Assembly (NCBI GenBank): GCA_037349105.1
Contig: JAYJMM010000090.1
Span: forward strand, 1,228,001-1,292,000
Direction: 5' to 3'
DNA from: Limnomonas spitsbergensis
Lineage: Eukaryota > Chlorophyta > Chlorophyceae > Chlamydomonadales
Length of the DNA stretch: 64,000 nucleotides
Position numbers and translations under genes: made by a program. Each line of letters begins with the position of its first letter. Position 1 is the first letter of the stretch. The notes under the pieces are model-generated. The model was not told the origin of the DNA, made no database searches, and saw only the letters and a program-made list of their open reading frames with translations. Shown one piece after another: positions 53,804-64,000 of this stretch.

Positions 53804-56275
53804 CTGTGGCAAGGTACAGTCCAGAAAGACATGTGCAAAGTTTGGCTGCGTTTTTACTCACCTGTCTTTCTGGAATGCCTGCTATCTGGGCGAGGCATGT
53901 TCTACGAGCTCCGGCGCATCTCTAATCAGGACCATGCCCAACGCGCAAAATAATCATGGACGGTGGCAGATATTCTTCCGCTGCATCGTAGCAACAATTC
54001 CAGGTCCAGGTCCAACAATATTGCTACAAGCTATCTCGCGTTGTAGAGCACGTATCAGTCTGAGCAAGGCCGTGCATCAGGCCCAGGTCGAATCGAAGTA
54101 AGATCAGGTGATAGATATGCAAGCAAGGGTGATTATGCGGGCTGCTATTTCCAATGCACGCTCATCAGTGACGTCTGTGTTGGATGTCATCGACAGAGAG
54201 TACGACACAAGCAATATTACCGTCTACCGGTAATAGTGTTTGTAAGATTTCTTCGGGTAGTCTATACGGTACCTATTTTCACGATCATAGATGGATGCAT
54301 GCAGTTATGTTTGGTGATAGCTGTGCTAGCAAAGTGGCAAGTGTGGAGGCCTTCAGATCACCAGTACCAGGCCGGGTGCCGGCACCAACCTAGGGGGAAT
54401 GGACGGTGGGGAATGGATGCGCTTGCACGCAAGCCATGGCTAGAGTAAAGTTCGTGGAACTCGCGCAGCGTAATCATATACGCAAATCTGTGCGCACGCG
54501 TGCATGGTGTCGTAACATGGGGTTCATGCCGGAAGCCGTGACCCCAGCCAGATTTGGTGCTGGCTACTGGCTAGGATACCGGTATAACAGGGCATTGCAT
54601 GACCTGTTCACGGAAATAATTGGATAGGTGTGTATCTGAGGGCAAGAAGGTGTGAAGGGGGGTGTCGTGATACCTACGTGCAATCGCCAACTCGAGGATT
54701 TAGGGGGGTGATAGGGGACTGAAATGAGCTTGAGTATGTACGCTAGGGGTTATGCCGTAGGCGGCGAGGCCAGGCATGGTTTGGGAGGGATGAGGATGGG
54801 AGGTACCATAGGCGGGGGAGGAGGGAGGAGTGGATGAATGAAGGGGGGGGTAGGAGGGTGAGCCCCCACCGTGGGGAAGCTAGGGGGTACAGTGGGGAAT
54901 TTTGAGGGAGGTGACCGATGTAACGACCATGATGTCATAAATGGTTGAGGTGAGGAGAGAGGGAGGGTTGTGACCTTGACATCTTTGACATGTTGATGAG
55001 CCTTCCAGGGGGCCGCAATTATGGGGGTGAACCGGTGAAGGTTCACCCCCTGAACCGGAAAAGGTGGAAAGGGAGGATGGGGAAGTTCAGAAAGGGGACT
55101 TCCTTGGAGTCACTGATGTGGCGGGTGAATAAAATTGAAAACATTATAACAGCCGCTTACAAACTTATTTAAACTTGAAAAAGTACTAAGTAATAAAACA
55201 TCAAGACTACAAGATCCGGCGAGAGTAATCCCCATGCAAAGATGGGAGGAAATCCACGAGGACAGCCTTCGTCTGCCTGAATGGCAAAGATGTACCAGAG
55301 GGGGGCTAGAGCGGGGAGGAACCTTTCGGGGGGAAAACTTTCCTTTCTTTCCTCTTGTGCCCTCACCCTTGAATTTCCTAGCTGACTTGATGTTTGCCGA
55401 CGTAGCCGTGCTTTATTCAAGCAGGTTCCAGAGGTATAACGTCATTTACAAGAGGGGGGCAAGGGGGCAGCCTTGGGGGACGGTACGGGTTGGACTCATA
55501 TCCGCTATTCCATTAGCGTGCATGGCCAGATGCCGCCATGTCCGCGAGATGACTGGTGGACCAGTTGACCATCCCAGGGAAGTAGGGATTCGATGCACCC
55601 AAGGCAAGGCATTCATGGCCACCAAAATAACTCCCGATTCATGGTGTTTGTTGTACTGTCAAATGCCTAAGCAATTCCGAAGGAAGAGGCAGCTCGCCCT
55701 CGGGATATTCATGTACCGATATTCATGTACATAGCTCTGGCCCAAGTTCCAGTTTGCCAAGGAGATGAAGTTGAGGGTGTTTTTCACGCGTGCTCGGCTC
55801 TTTGTCGATGGGGTGGAGGTGGCCGCATGAGTTTTTGCTTTCATATGTCAGGTTAAGGGGGAGTCTTGACTTGGGATGACTATCACCTTGATTATCACAA
55901 TTCCTATCTCTGGTCCATGTGTTTGTATCATCGTTTTTGAATCACTAATTTAACATTGAAATGGCTCACTTACAGAAGTTTCACACACTCATCTTAATAA
56001 TTTATACACACAGGTCACACTTTGTAAACATTTTACTCACTTAAATTATGTGTCACACAGTTTCATACATATTTCACACATTTTAAAACACTTAAACACA
56101 CTGAAGTTTCGCTTACACATCACACAGTTTTTACACAGACTCATAAAATTTCACTAAAACTTTCTTGTTTCCTTCTCAATCGCTGTCCCTTACGACACTC
56201 ACATGTCTTTCCTAGTAGGAGGCGTCCAACCGAACTCTTTTGCACCCACGTCATGTTTTTAGGCTGGGGCTAATC
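53804..56275. other. No recognisable gene
   Basis: Mostly unique sequence. Small palindromes around ttaccgtctaccggtaat (54218). A plus-strand frame of 166 codons at 55234-55734 and a Pro-rich minus frame at 54750-55046 show no domain. 55960-56150 is AT-rich with many CACAC words. This could contain the cyclase promoter but I see no diagnostic motif. Confidence 0.5.
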
Positions 56276-57085
56276 TGCTGCACTATGGGGTTCATTCCCA
56301 CGCTACTGCTCGGTGGTTGAGTGTTGGTTGCTTGCCCAGGGGGGTCATTGGTTTTCGCTCGCTGTCCTAGCATATTTAGTGCCTGTACCGGTTTACGGGC
56401 ACAAGTCCCATGCATCAAATGTGATGCCCCGTTGGACTGTAAAAACTTCACTTCACTTCACCGGCATGAAGACGAATTTGCCCTCACACGAGGCAAATAA
56501 ATCGAGTATTTTCAACCACCGGGCCAAAAAGTAGTTTTTCTTATTTAAGCCTCAGGGGCCATCGACGGTTGTGTCAATGTACGAAGCCACTTTAATGGAA
56601 ACTGCTTGGTGCTTTGCTAGCGAGATAAGGCGTAGCAACCGCAGGGGTAGGTAGGAACGCATAGAGTATGACTACAAGAATACTGGTGCCTCTGTGGGAA
56701 AGTGAGGAATCTGCACGGTACCAGTATCGGTGCTCACGGGCAAAAAAGCAGGATTTAATTATTAAGTTAAGCCTTACGGTCCTGCAATAATGAATTAATC
56801 AGCCGCATTTTTTTTCCGCGCAAGCCAATTATCAGTAGACAATGCGACGGCAAAGGACGGATACGGGGTAGAGTAGCACCGAGGTAAAATCCCCATCATT
56901 AAAATGTGTGAAGTTTTTACAGTCCGTCAGAGCATCAGAGTTGATGCATGGGATATGTGCCCGTAAACCGGTAAAGGCACTTGATATGCTAGGACAGAAA
57001 GCGAAAACCAGTGACCCCCCTGGGCAAGCAACTAGCACACAACCACGACAGTGGCGTGGGAATGAACCCCATAGTGCAAAAACAA
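56276..57085. mobile_element. Foldback element with inverted arms of about 190 bp
   Basis: 56276-56465 and the reverse complement of 56897-57085 match closely: cactatggggttcattccca, ttgcttgcccaggggggtca, gtccta gcatat, ccggtttacgggcaca and gactgtaaaaacttcac occur in both in the same order. The 430-bp middle has no convincing reading frame. A foldback/MITE-like element or two inverted copies of one repeat. Confidence 0.85.
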
Positions 57086-58570
57086 TCGTGAAATCGTAAA
57101 AGAAACATTATCGACCCCTGACTAACCCCCCTCACCACAGCCTCCGGAACCCAGTTAAACCTTAATTTCTCAGTAAAGAATGCGAATTTTGAAAGGGGAG
57201 AGGGGCCAATTCGAATCAGCTCAACCGTGCACTTCTTAAGGTGTCGCTGGATGCGCTTGGTTCAAAAATGCCATATGGTGAAACAAAGAACGAAATCATG
57301 AACATGATACAGTTGCTCTAGCTACCACCGGTCAGCTACCTATCCTCGCTCGCCCATGAGGCTCCAGAAACGAGAGTACTCACGGATCTCACTGGCATCT
57401 AACGACAGCTGACTAATGTGCTAAGGAACTTGATTTTGTGCCTCGTGGGGAGCTCCTTGCCCCCCCCTTAAACTCCTCAGTGCTGAGGGCATATCGTGTT
57501 GGTTGTCATGTTAAATTACAACTCCGCTGTTTGCCTGAGAAATTAAGGTTTCACTGGGTGCCAGTGGCGCGGGATGGGTTGGTTGTATGCCAGGGGTCGA
57601 TATTTTTGTTTTTGGGAATGGGGGTTTGGACTTGTGTATCTGCCCTGGCTCCCCTTGCCCGTGGTCAAGAAAACTGTACTCAATTGCCTCACGCGAAGGC
57701 AAAGAACCATCTACGTAGCAGAGAACATGACTGAGGGAAGAGGCAGGTGGAGATGTTGGCAGTCATAGCTAGGCCAAGGAGGAAGGCAGCGTGCTGCCAG
57801 GGCCGATATTTTGGGCCACGGCTGCCCGGGAGCAATGCGGTAGGTTAAGAACAGTGCATATCCGCTGGGCCTCGCTCAATGCTCGGCCACGTGGGGCCGG
57901 TAGGGAATGACTAGGCTTAATTCCAGCTACCATGCACAGCATGGGCCATGGCCCATCGTGCAGCCTTGCCATCCTCCTTTGTAAGGTAGCAGGAACATGG
58001 AACCCGGCGTCCTAGGCGGGGGCAGAGAGACGACAAGGTGGTAGGTGAGGACTGACTGAGGTTCCGAACAAAGGTACACGGATGCATGCCGTAGAAGGAG
58101 GGGAGGAGATACATGGGACGGTATGAATGGGGGAAATGGAGGCGGAAGCAGGTGTACGGCTTATTTTAAGGGGGCAATCTTCGATTCCTCGCCTCGCCGG
58201 CCAACACTAGGTAAGGTGCCAAGGCCTCAACATCTCAATGTGTCTGCATGCAGTGGGCTGGGTTGCGACATTTAAGGCGTGTCAGAGGTGGGAAGCGAAT
58301 GCGATGTCGGAAGAGAGGCATTTAGCCAATGTGAATGGACCGTTCGAAAAGATCATGTCACAGATGTTGAGGACGATCTAGGACCAACAAGGGCATTGCA
58401 TCATCATCGCACTCTCTTGACCCAGGCCATGGGTGGCTCTTTAGAGCAAGCTTCAGTTCCCGTCGGAACGGTGGTGTCCCTACCCCTCATGATGGTGTTG
58501 ATCGTGCCAGCCAGCTTGGTGCCGGTGGAGCGCCGACAACCATAAGCCCCGAAGTACAAAGTATTTTGCT
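57086..58570. other. No recognisable gene
   Basis: Unique sequence with short unconvincing frames. On the minus strand near 58490-58545 the text GCRRSTGTKLAGTINTIMRG reads protein-like but I could not connect it to a gene. Confidence 0.45.
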
Positions 58571-58740
58571 AGGACTTAACAAGGTGTGAGGCCAGCCGCC
58601 CGACCCTAGAAAGCCCGAGACGCAAGCAGAAAAGTAGCCGGCAGAGGACCCGGGTGCACATGAGCCCCTCTTCGTCAGCTGAGAAGCTGCAAGCAAGCGC
58701 AGGAAATAAAGGTACACGACCAACAAGCACTTGCACGGCC
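58571..58740. repeat. Dispersed repeat, copy 2
   Basis: gacttaacaaggtgtgaggc ... cgaccctagaaagcccgaga ... gtacacgaccaacaagcact corresponds in order and orientation to 2590-2755, with small indels. Confidence 0.7.
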
Positions 58741-60011
58741 CAGACGTCTTTAGCTTCCGGTAGTTGGATTGGGGATTAGGATTTTTTGTTTTGTTTTTGA
58801 GGGGGTCTCTTTCCTCTCTCTCTTTAGTTTCCAACCTTACTGTTGGACTCCGACGCGGCCGAGCTTAGCAGCATCGCCCAGTGGTGTAACGTCATTGACT
58901 TGCACGGCCACAACAAATCATGCATACAAACTTAGAGTAATGTCTGAATAAAAAACTGGTACCCCACCTCTGCAGTCGTTACCCCACCAGCTAAAGCACA
59001 CGCACTACCACAAAAATGCAAGCTTTCTACGCGGTTTGGGTTTAAGTGGGCAACTGTGAATCAAAGAACCACAATGCTCGCCCCAAGGGGTGCGGGCACC
59101 CGGCCCTCGGTTCAATGACGTTGCACCACTGGGCCCTTGTCAAGAAGGCTCGGCCACTCGGGCACCCAACTGTTCAGAAGGGACAAAAGAAGAAACTTGG
59201 GGAAGAGGGGGGGGAATGAACAAAAGGAAGGGCCGAAAAGGTAAACAAGTCCGACTTATAGCTATCACAAAAGCAAGATGAGCATCCCACCCCTAGTGCC
59301 GCTCGGCCTGGTACAGCTGGACAGCTGGTGGAACTTGAAGTTCCACCCCCTCGGAGCCTCCGGTGTGGTGCGGGGTATGCGGGGTTGAGAGCTGGCTTGT
59401 AGCCGGTGTAGTGGGGGTCTTATCAGAGGGCTGCTCTTAGGAAGGCGTAAGCTTATCATCCAATTCATACACAATCCCAGTGTGGTCACACTTGCTTACG
59501 GGCAGTTGTTCTTGATTCTTTGAAGATCTCTAGCAATACATTACAGCAATACACTTCATATGGCAATACAAAGGAAATAGCTGGATAATTCAGGAACGGC
59601 ATATTTCTGAACTTTCCTGAAAGCCAACATACGTACCATTTGTGCTTGAGTTGGCAAACGCTTCCGCATGGGTCGTCCACGTTATTTTTCACGACTGATT
59701 TGCTCATAATGAGCAACCCGCAACTCCAGATAAGTCTTCCACTCAAACTCTAATACCGTACGTACCGTATACCAGATTTCTTTCAACCACATTAGAGATC
59801 GCCCAACGTCATACGTGTCACGGTATATTACGGTATACGTGCCAAAACCGTTTAGGCCGCAGTTTGCGACCTCGGAGGCTTCGCAGCTTCCCTGCGGATC
59901 CTCCTTATTTGAATAGGAACCTAGAAACCCGCTTACGCCAGGGGTTTAGCTGTCCCGTACTTTGAACTGGGCCTGCCGGGTCCCTGTATCCCGGCAATTG
60001 CCTAAACTAGT
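58741..60011. other. No recognisable gene
   Basis: Unique sequence. Short palindromic accgtacgtaccgtatac and cacggtatattacggtatac words at 59755-59840. No frame with a recognisable domain. Confidence 0.45.
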
Positions 60012-60466
60012 TACTTCGTCCCTTTCAAAAGGACAGACCTCTTCTGTAACAAGCTCCGGCCGTCACCCAGTGCGTGAGACCCGAGGTGTACCTTAAGTCA
60101 GTACCTACAACAAGTCAAGACTACCTCAGCTTCCGCTGAGATAGCAAGAGAACAAGACCTCAGTTGAGGAACGAGATCCCTGCCGAACAAGTAGTTCGCA
60201 GTCTACGATCCCGTACCCTCACCGCGTGTGACGCGGTAAGTGCACCTGATAGCCTAGCTGGTTCGCGACCAGACAGCCTGAAGGCCTGCGCCAACCCTTG
60301 CTATTGCCTGACATACAAATACAAATCTAGCGGCTTAACTCGTTGAGCACCCGCAGCCAGTGAGTAGTCACGAAGTCTGCCCGTAGGCGCCCATCACTGT
60401 CGTGAGGGAGAAGTCCGCCACGGACCTGAAGCGCACAACGCGTGTCCTTTTGAAAGGGACGAAGTA
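60012..60466. other. 24-bp inverted repeat enclosing a hairpin cluster
   Basis: tacttcgtccctttcaaaag then gaca at 60012-60035 is the exact reverse complement of 60443-60466. Inside lie consecutive small hairpins: CTCAGC/GCTGAG (about 60125), CCTCA/TGAGG (about 60152), ACCGCGT/ACGCGGT (about 60220) and CTGGT/ACCAG (about 60258). Function unknown: non-autonomous element, structured RNA or part of a larger transposon. Confidence 0.65.
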
Positions 60467-61145
60467 GATTGAGCCTGATCAGCCTGATTTGCCAGTTCCT
60501 GCAGAAGGTGTTTGTGCTGCGAAAATTTGAATTTTGCTTGTCAGCAAACAGCCTGGAATTTGGCGCTTGAACTGCAATTTGGCTGAGGTAATCTCCAGAG
60601 AGAGATTGCCAAGTTAAACCCTGTGAATCACTGTGTGTGGCAACACAGTGATGGGTCCAGGAGAGGCTTGAAGAATTGGCTGTGGATTTATACACCCAGC
60701 AATTTGTACCTGTGTGATTGAAGATTGTGATCAGGTGGATCCGATCTGTCATCATTGACAGACGTTAACTTGTGGATAGAAGATCCAAGGTTAAAATTTT
60801 CTTGGTGGGCCAAAGCATCCCCGCAGGACCGCAGAGCAGAGCGGGTACCAAGCAAGAAGCCCCATCCACGCAGGGCGTGCGACTTCTAGAAGCCACCCAG
60901 CCAGAAAGAGGTGGGAAGTGCTGAAGGCGACGGAGGATTCCGCCAGATTCTGATTATTAGCAAGAAAAAGCAGGAAGGCAGAGACCTGTCCTGTTTTTTG
61001 CTGTACCTGTCAACTTGACCTGACTGGCAAGCCCTCACCATGCTGCAGTAGGTGCAAGAGGCAGAAGCCTGAGCGTTAGCAGATCCTGTTTTGGTGTTGC
61101 CAGCACATTGCAGGATCGTGTGGATCGTATACATTACCTGTAGGA

Positions 61146-64000
61146 ATGGCAGAGATTAACCTGCATCCTGATAGGCACCAGCACCCCGACGTCCAGCGCC
61201 GCAGCGGGCGAGTACGGGGGCTGGAGCCAGGTGCAGACCTGATAGAGGTGGCTGATTCACTGATTGCAGAGGAAGCCCTGCGGATGGCGGAGAAACTGGC
61301 AGGGCCAGTGGATCCGGCCGCACGGGCCTGCAAGGTGTCAGGACCTGACCACTTCCTGCCCAGAGCGGCAGGAATGCTGGACGGTGGCGCTGTGTGTGTG
61401 ATAAGGACAGGCATTGGGCGAGGAGGCCCACTGCCTGCTGATTCCAGGAGCAGCCTGGAATTTGAGCAGGGTCCGACGCAGGCGGGAACCCCGGATCTGA
61501 TCTTGGATCAGGTGGCTGAGGTGTCCCAGAGCAGCGGCATACGACGTGACAGCGAACCAGATGCCGCTCCGCAACAGATTCCGTCCAAGGGGACGAGGGT
61601 TGCGCAGCGAGTATTGGTGGAGCCCTGCCAGCCGGAACACAGTTCAGAGAGCGCTGCAGACCCAGAGGGGCTAGCAGGCCATGACAAATTACAGCCAGGT
61701 GGAAAGGAAATGGGAAGCAGGCGAGTGCCTGCAGTGGTCAAGCGCGAGGGGGCAGGTGCCCAGCCAGCGGTGACCAGGCAGACTTGGCAGGACAGTGCAG
61801 AGCCGCTGGCAGCATTTAAAAATTCAGCGGTGCCGGTGGGAAAGCCTTGGGCTGACCTGATATCCGAGGAGGAGATGTCAGATCCAGCCCAGGAGGAAAG
61901 GGTGCAGCGATCCAAGGCAGGGATGAGGCCTGTGCAGCAGCTGCGACAGCGCAGAGTGCTGTTTAGAAGAGGAGCAGGTTCCACGGCCTACGGGACACCA
62001 CTGTCCAGGTTTCCACCCAGTGTGGGTAAACCGGCGCAGCGATCCAAGGCAGAAGCGGGCAGCAGGTTCCGGACAGGCACCAGCAAGAAGGACAGCCTGT
62101 ATGGATTCTTCCACAACCCAGCTTGGGCACAGGAGGAAAGCTCAGGAGATCCAGAGAGATCCAGAGCCAGGACTGTGGTGAAGGTGGAAGAGGCAATAGA
62201 GGAACAGCCGCAGCCGTTTGGCTGGGCAAGAATCTTGCTGTGGGCAACGCACCTGTGGAAGCAGATTTGCTCCAGGACGTTTGCTCATTTCAGTGACCAT
62301 GTCACAGCAATTGAGGAGTTCAAGGCCCATCACCTGAGGGAGTGGGCGACAAAGGCCATGATGGGTATTCCCCATACAGGCCAGGACAGGGCGACGTTGT
62401 TAGCCGCCCTTGGACAGGTGTCCAAGGGAGGGGCGGAGCACGAAGCGGCCCTGGCTGTTAAGACCTTCGCAGACGAATGGTGTAACGGCGTGACAGGAGA
62501 TCAGGAGGAACCTGGATCTGAGCCTGAGGACGAGGAGGATCAAGAGTGGGAAGGATTTGAAACAGTGGCGCAGCGGCCAGAGGAGCTCAGGGAGGTCCAA
62601 AGGTGGCAGCAGCAGGCAAGGGCCGCGCCAACGCCAATACCCAGATCAGAAGTTTTTGAGATCAGCAGTGAGCCGAGCCTCAGGAGGCGGCCAAGAGGCG
62701 GGGAAGCGCCCAGGACCAGCAGCCCAGCTGCCAGTGAAAGGGCAGAGCTGACTAGCCGATCGCTCGCCAGGATGGCAGAGCAAGGCGTAGACACGCGCAG
62801 GGCCAGCAAACAGGAGTCATATGCGCTGCTGCGCATAGTGGAAGGCAAGGAGAATATTTGCCAAGAGGTGCAAGTGGACCACATCGAGGAGTTCTTGAGG
62901 AACAGACAAGTGGGACCAGCAAGGGGGACCCTGCAGGAAGTTGAACCTGCAGGCAGCACCAGGAGCAGCGGACCCAGAAGGCAGGAGGCCAGGGAGGAGA
63001 CGCGATCAGACTCCTACGCCAGAGACTATACTGGTGGAACACAGCCAGGCAGGCAGTACCAGGCGCCGCCCAGGGGGCAGGCAGGCAGTACGGAACAGCC
63101 AGGTGGATACAGCCAGGAGCCGCCTAGGGAGCAGGCAGGCAGCAGAGAGCAACATGACCGGCAGAACCGAGAGCCGCCCAGGGGGCAGGCAGACGGCGCG
63201 GATCAGCGAAACTGGCAGGGCCAGGAGCCACCCAGGGGGCAGGTTGGAAACAGCGAATCAGCGCAGCAAAACTGGCAGGGCCAGGAGCCGCCCAGGGGGC
63301 AGGCTGGAAACAACGGATCAGCGCAGCAAAACTGGCAGGGCCAGGAGCCGCCCAGGGGGCAGGCTGGAAACAGCGGATCAGCGCAGCAAAGTTGGCAAAA
63401 CCAGGGGTCGCCCAGGGGGCAGGCAGAATCGGACAGAGGAGCACAACCTTGGATATCCAGACCTGTGGAGCAGCAGAGTAGAAGTGAGGCGGGGTGGCCG
63501 CCACCTGCAGGGAGCAGAGACTCCGCATGCAGGGCAGGCAGACGGCCGTCTGGAGAGAACCATGCTCAGGAGGAGCCAGATAACAGACACAGCGGATACC
63601 AGCAGGATCGCAACCCATCAGGGGGCGGCGGAGATGGATCTGGATCACACTCTGGATCAGAGGATTCAGGGTCAACTAGAGCAGACAGGCGCGGGCCAGG
63701 GGCCAGGCGGGAGTCAGGTGCCCTGGAAATGAGAAGGCTCGAGTGGGAGCAGGCAAGGAACAATCTGCAGCTGCAGCAGCAGATGATCTCGCAGTTGGTA
63801 GGCGTTGCCAAATTTGCCAAGATTCCCACTATCCAAGGCAATGTGCCGGTGCTGGACATGTCGCACCCGGGCGCGGTTGCAGCCAGGACGTATTGCCAAG
63901 CTTGTGGCTACTGGGGTTCACACAACAGACTGGCGCTGTCAGATGAACCGCCAGCACTGGCTGTGGTAGCAGGGGAGATTACAGGATCGTGCCAATCGCC
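61146..64000 (+). CDS. Long open frame, unknown or gag-like protein, 3' end beyond the window
   Basis: Open for 951 codons from ATG to the window edge; an in-frame TAG lies about 70 bases upstream. N-terminal half is mixed charged sequence (WARILLWATHLWKQICSRTF; FKAHHLREWATKAMMGIPHT) with an acidic run (EEPGSEPEDEEDQEWEGFE). From about 63050 it has 7 tandem units of 18-20 residues built on PPRGQAG.....QQNWQGQE. A C-terminal coiled-coil-like segment (MRRLEWEQARNNLQLQQQMI) precedes TYCQACGYWGSHN, which may start a zinc knuckle. A gag-type protein of a retroelement is one possibility; no LTR or RT is visible. An open frame this long without stops in GC-rich DNA is still notable because it is not periodic before 63050. 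Confidence 0.7.
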   Translation, partial: MAEINLHPDRHQHPDVQRRSGRVRGLEPGADLIEVADSLIAEEALRMAEKLAGPVDPAARACKVSGPDHFLPRAAGMLDGGAVCVIRTGIGRGGPLPADSRSSLEFEQGPTQAGTPDLILDQVAEVSQSSGIRRDSEPDAAPQQIPSKGTRVAQRVLVEPCQPEHSSESAADPEGLAGHDKLQPGGKEMGSRRVPAVVKREGAGAQPAVTRQTWQDSAEPLAAFKNSAVPVGKPWADLISEEEMSDPAQEERVQRSKAGMRPVQQLRQRRVLFRRGAGSTAYGTPLSRFPPSVGKPAQRSKAEAGSRFRTGTSKKDSLYGFFHNPAWAQEESSGDPERSRARTVVKVEEAIEEQPQPFGWARILLWATHLWKQICSRTFAHFSDHVTAIEEFKAHHLREWATKAMMGIPHTGQDRATLLAALGQVSKGGAEHEAALAVKTFADEWCNGVTGDQEEPGSEPEDEEDQEWEGFETVAQRPEELREVQRWQQQARAAPTPIPRSEVFEISSEPSLRRRPRGGEAPRTSSPAASERAELTSRSLARMAEQGVDTRRASKQESYALLRIVEGKENICQEVQVDHIEEFLRNRQVGPARGTLQEVEPAGSTRSSGPRRQEAREETRSDSYARDYTGGTQPGRQYQAPPRGQAGSTEQPGGYSQEPPREQAGSREQHDRQNREPPRGQADGADQRNWQGQEPPRGQVGNSESAQQNWQGQEPPRGQAGNNGSAQQNWQGQEPPRGQAGNSGSAQQSWQNQGSPRGQAESDRGAQPWISRPVEQQSRSEAGWPPPAGSRDSACRAGRRPSGENHAQEEPDNRHSGYQQDRNPSGGGGDGSGSHSGSEDSGSTRADRRGPGARRESGALEMRRLEWEQARNNLQLQQQMISQLVGVAKFAKIPTIQGNVPVLDMSHPGAVAARTYCQACGYWGSHNRLALSDEPPALAVVAGEITGSCQS
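63063..63425 (+). repeat. In-frame 54-60 bp tandem repeats in the long open frame
   Basis: Units begin near 63063, 63117, 63171, 63225, 63285, 63345 and 63405, each with gagccgcccagggggcaggc or a variant. All periods are multiples of 3, so the frame is kept, unlike most arrays elsewhere in this window. Confidence 0.85.

Noticed and set aside
51238..52639. Trp/Lys/Gly/Met and Pro/Phe/His/Cys repeat proteins
   Set aside because: A 15-bp period keeps every frame open on both strands.
60327..60755. 142-codon minus-strand frame ending THWLRVLNELSR
   Set aside because: Looks protein-like near its end, but it overlaps the inverted repeat and hairpin cluster and I found no domain or splice partner.

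Overview
The window looks like nuclear DNA of a eukaryote, most likely a green alga (a prasinophyte such as Cymbomonas is my guess). The grounds are plant-type telomere words (TTTAGGG/CCCTAAA) scattered through non-coding DNA, GT-AG introns, a LINE that recalls the Dualen elements of Chlamydomonas, and a soluble-type adenylyl cyclase. The species is inference. Most long open frames here are by-products of tandem repeats.

The main content is one very large gene on the minus strand, from about 53.8 kb (5' side) to beyond the left edge. I could join 31 candidate exons (the three most upstream are tentative), about 4.9 kb of coding sequence in 52 kb, in one reading frame. The product is a soluble adenylyl cyclase (ADCY10/sAC-like): C1 catalytic domain (exons 5-7 and 20-22), C2 catalytic domain (exons 26-30) and the start of the P-loop ATPase (exon 31, which stops inside the Walker A motif). 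C1 is interrupted by a Gln-rich stretch and about 600 residues of Ser/Pro/Ala-rich sequence (exons 8-19).

The most striking observation concerns the introns. They are packed with minisatellites, and next to nearly every exon the repeat units are degenerate copies of that exon's own edge: splice site plus some exon plus some intron. Copies of the exon 5' edge lie upstream of it and copies of the 3' edge lie downstream. Other introns hold pure arrays with no visible exon origin (19 bp at 23.7-26.4 kb, 41 bp at 20.8-22.3 kb, 42 bp at 30.65-45.2 kb).

A 9.9-kb non-LTR retrotransposon (33790-43736, minus strand) sits inside the 42-bp array in the intron between exons 8 and 9. It encodes a Josephin-like cysteine protease, an AP endonuclease and a reverse transcriptase, then a second protein with a PHD finger, RNase H, a zinc finger and a PD-(D/E)xK-like domain. 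A short relic of a related 3' end lies at 16.5 kb. Other elements are a mariner-type MITE (49761-50169), a foldback element (56276-57085) and a two-copy dispersed repeat (2.6 kb and 58.6 kb).

Right of 54 kb there is little recognisable until 61146, where a plus-strand frame stays open to the right edge (over 950 codons; possibly gag-like or an unknown protein). It is preceded by a 24-bp inverted repeat enclosing a cluster of hairpins.
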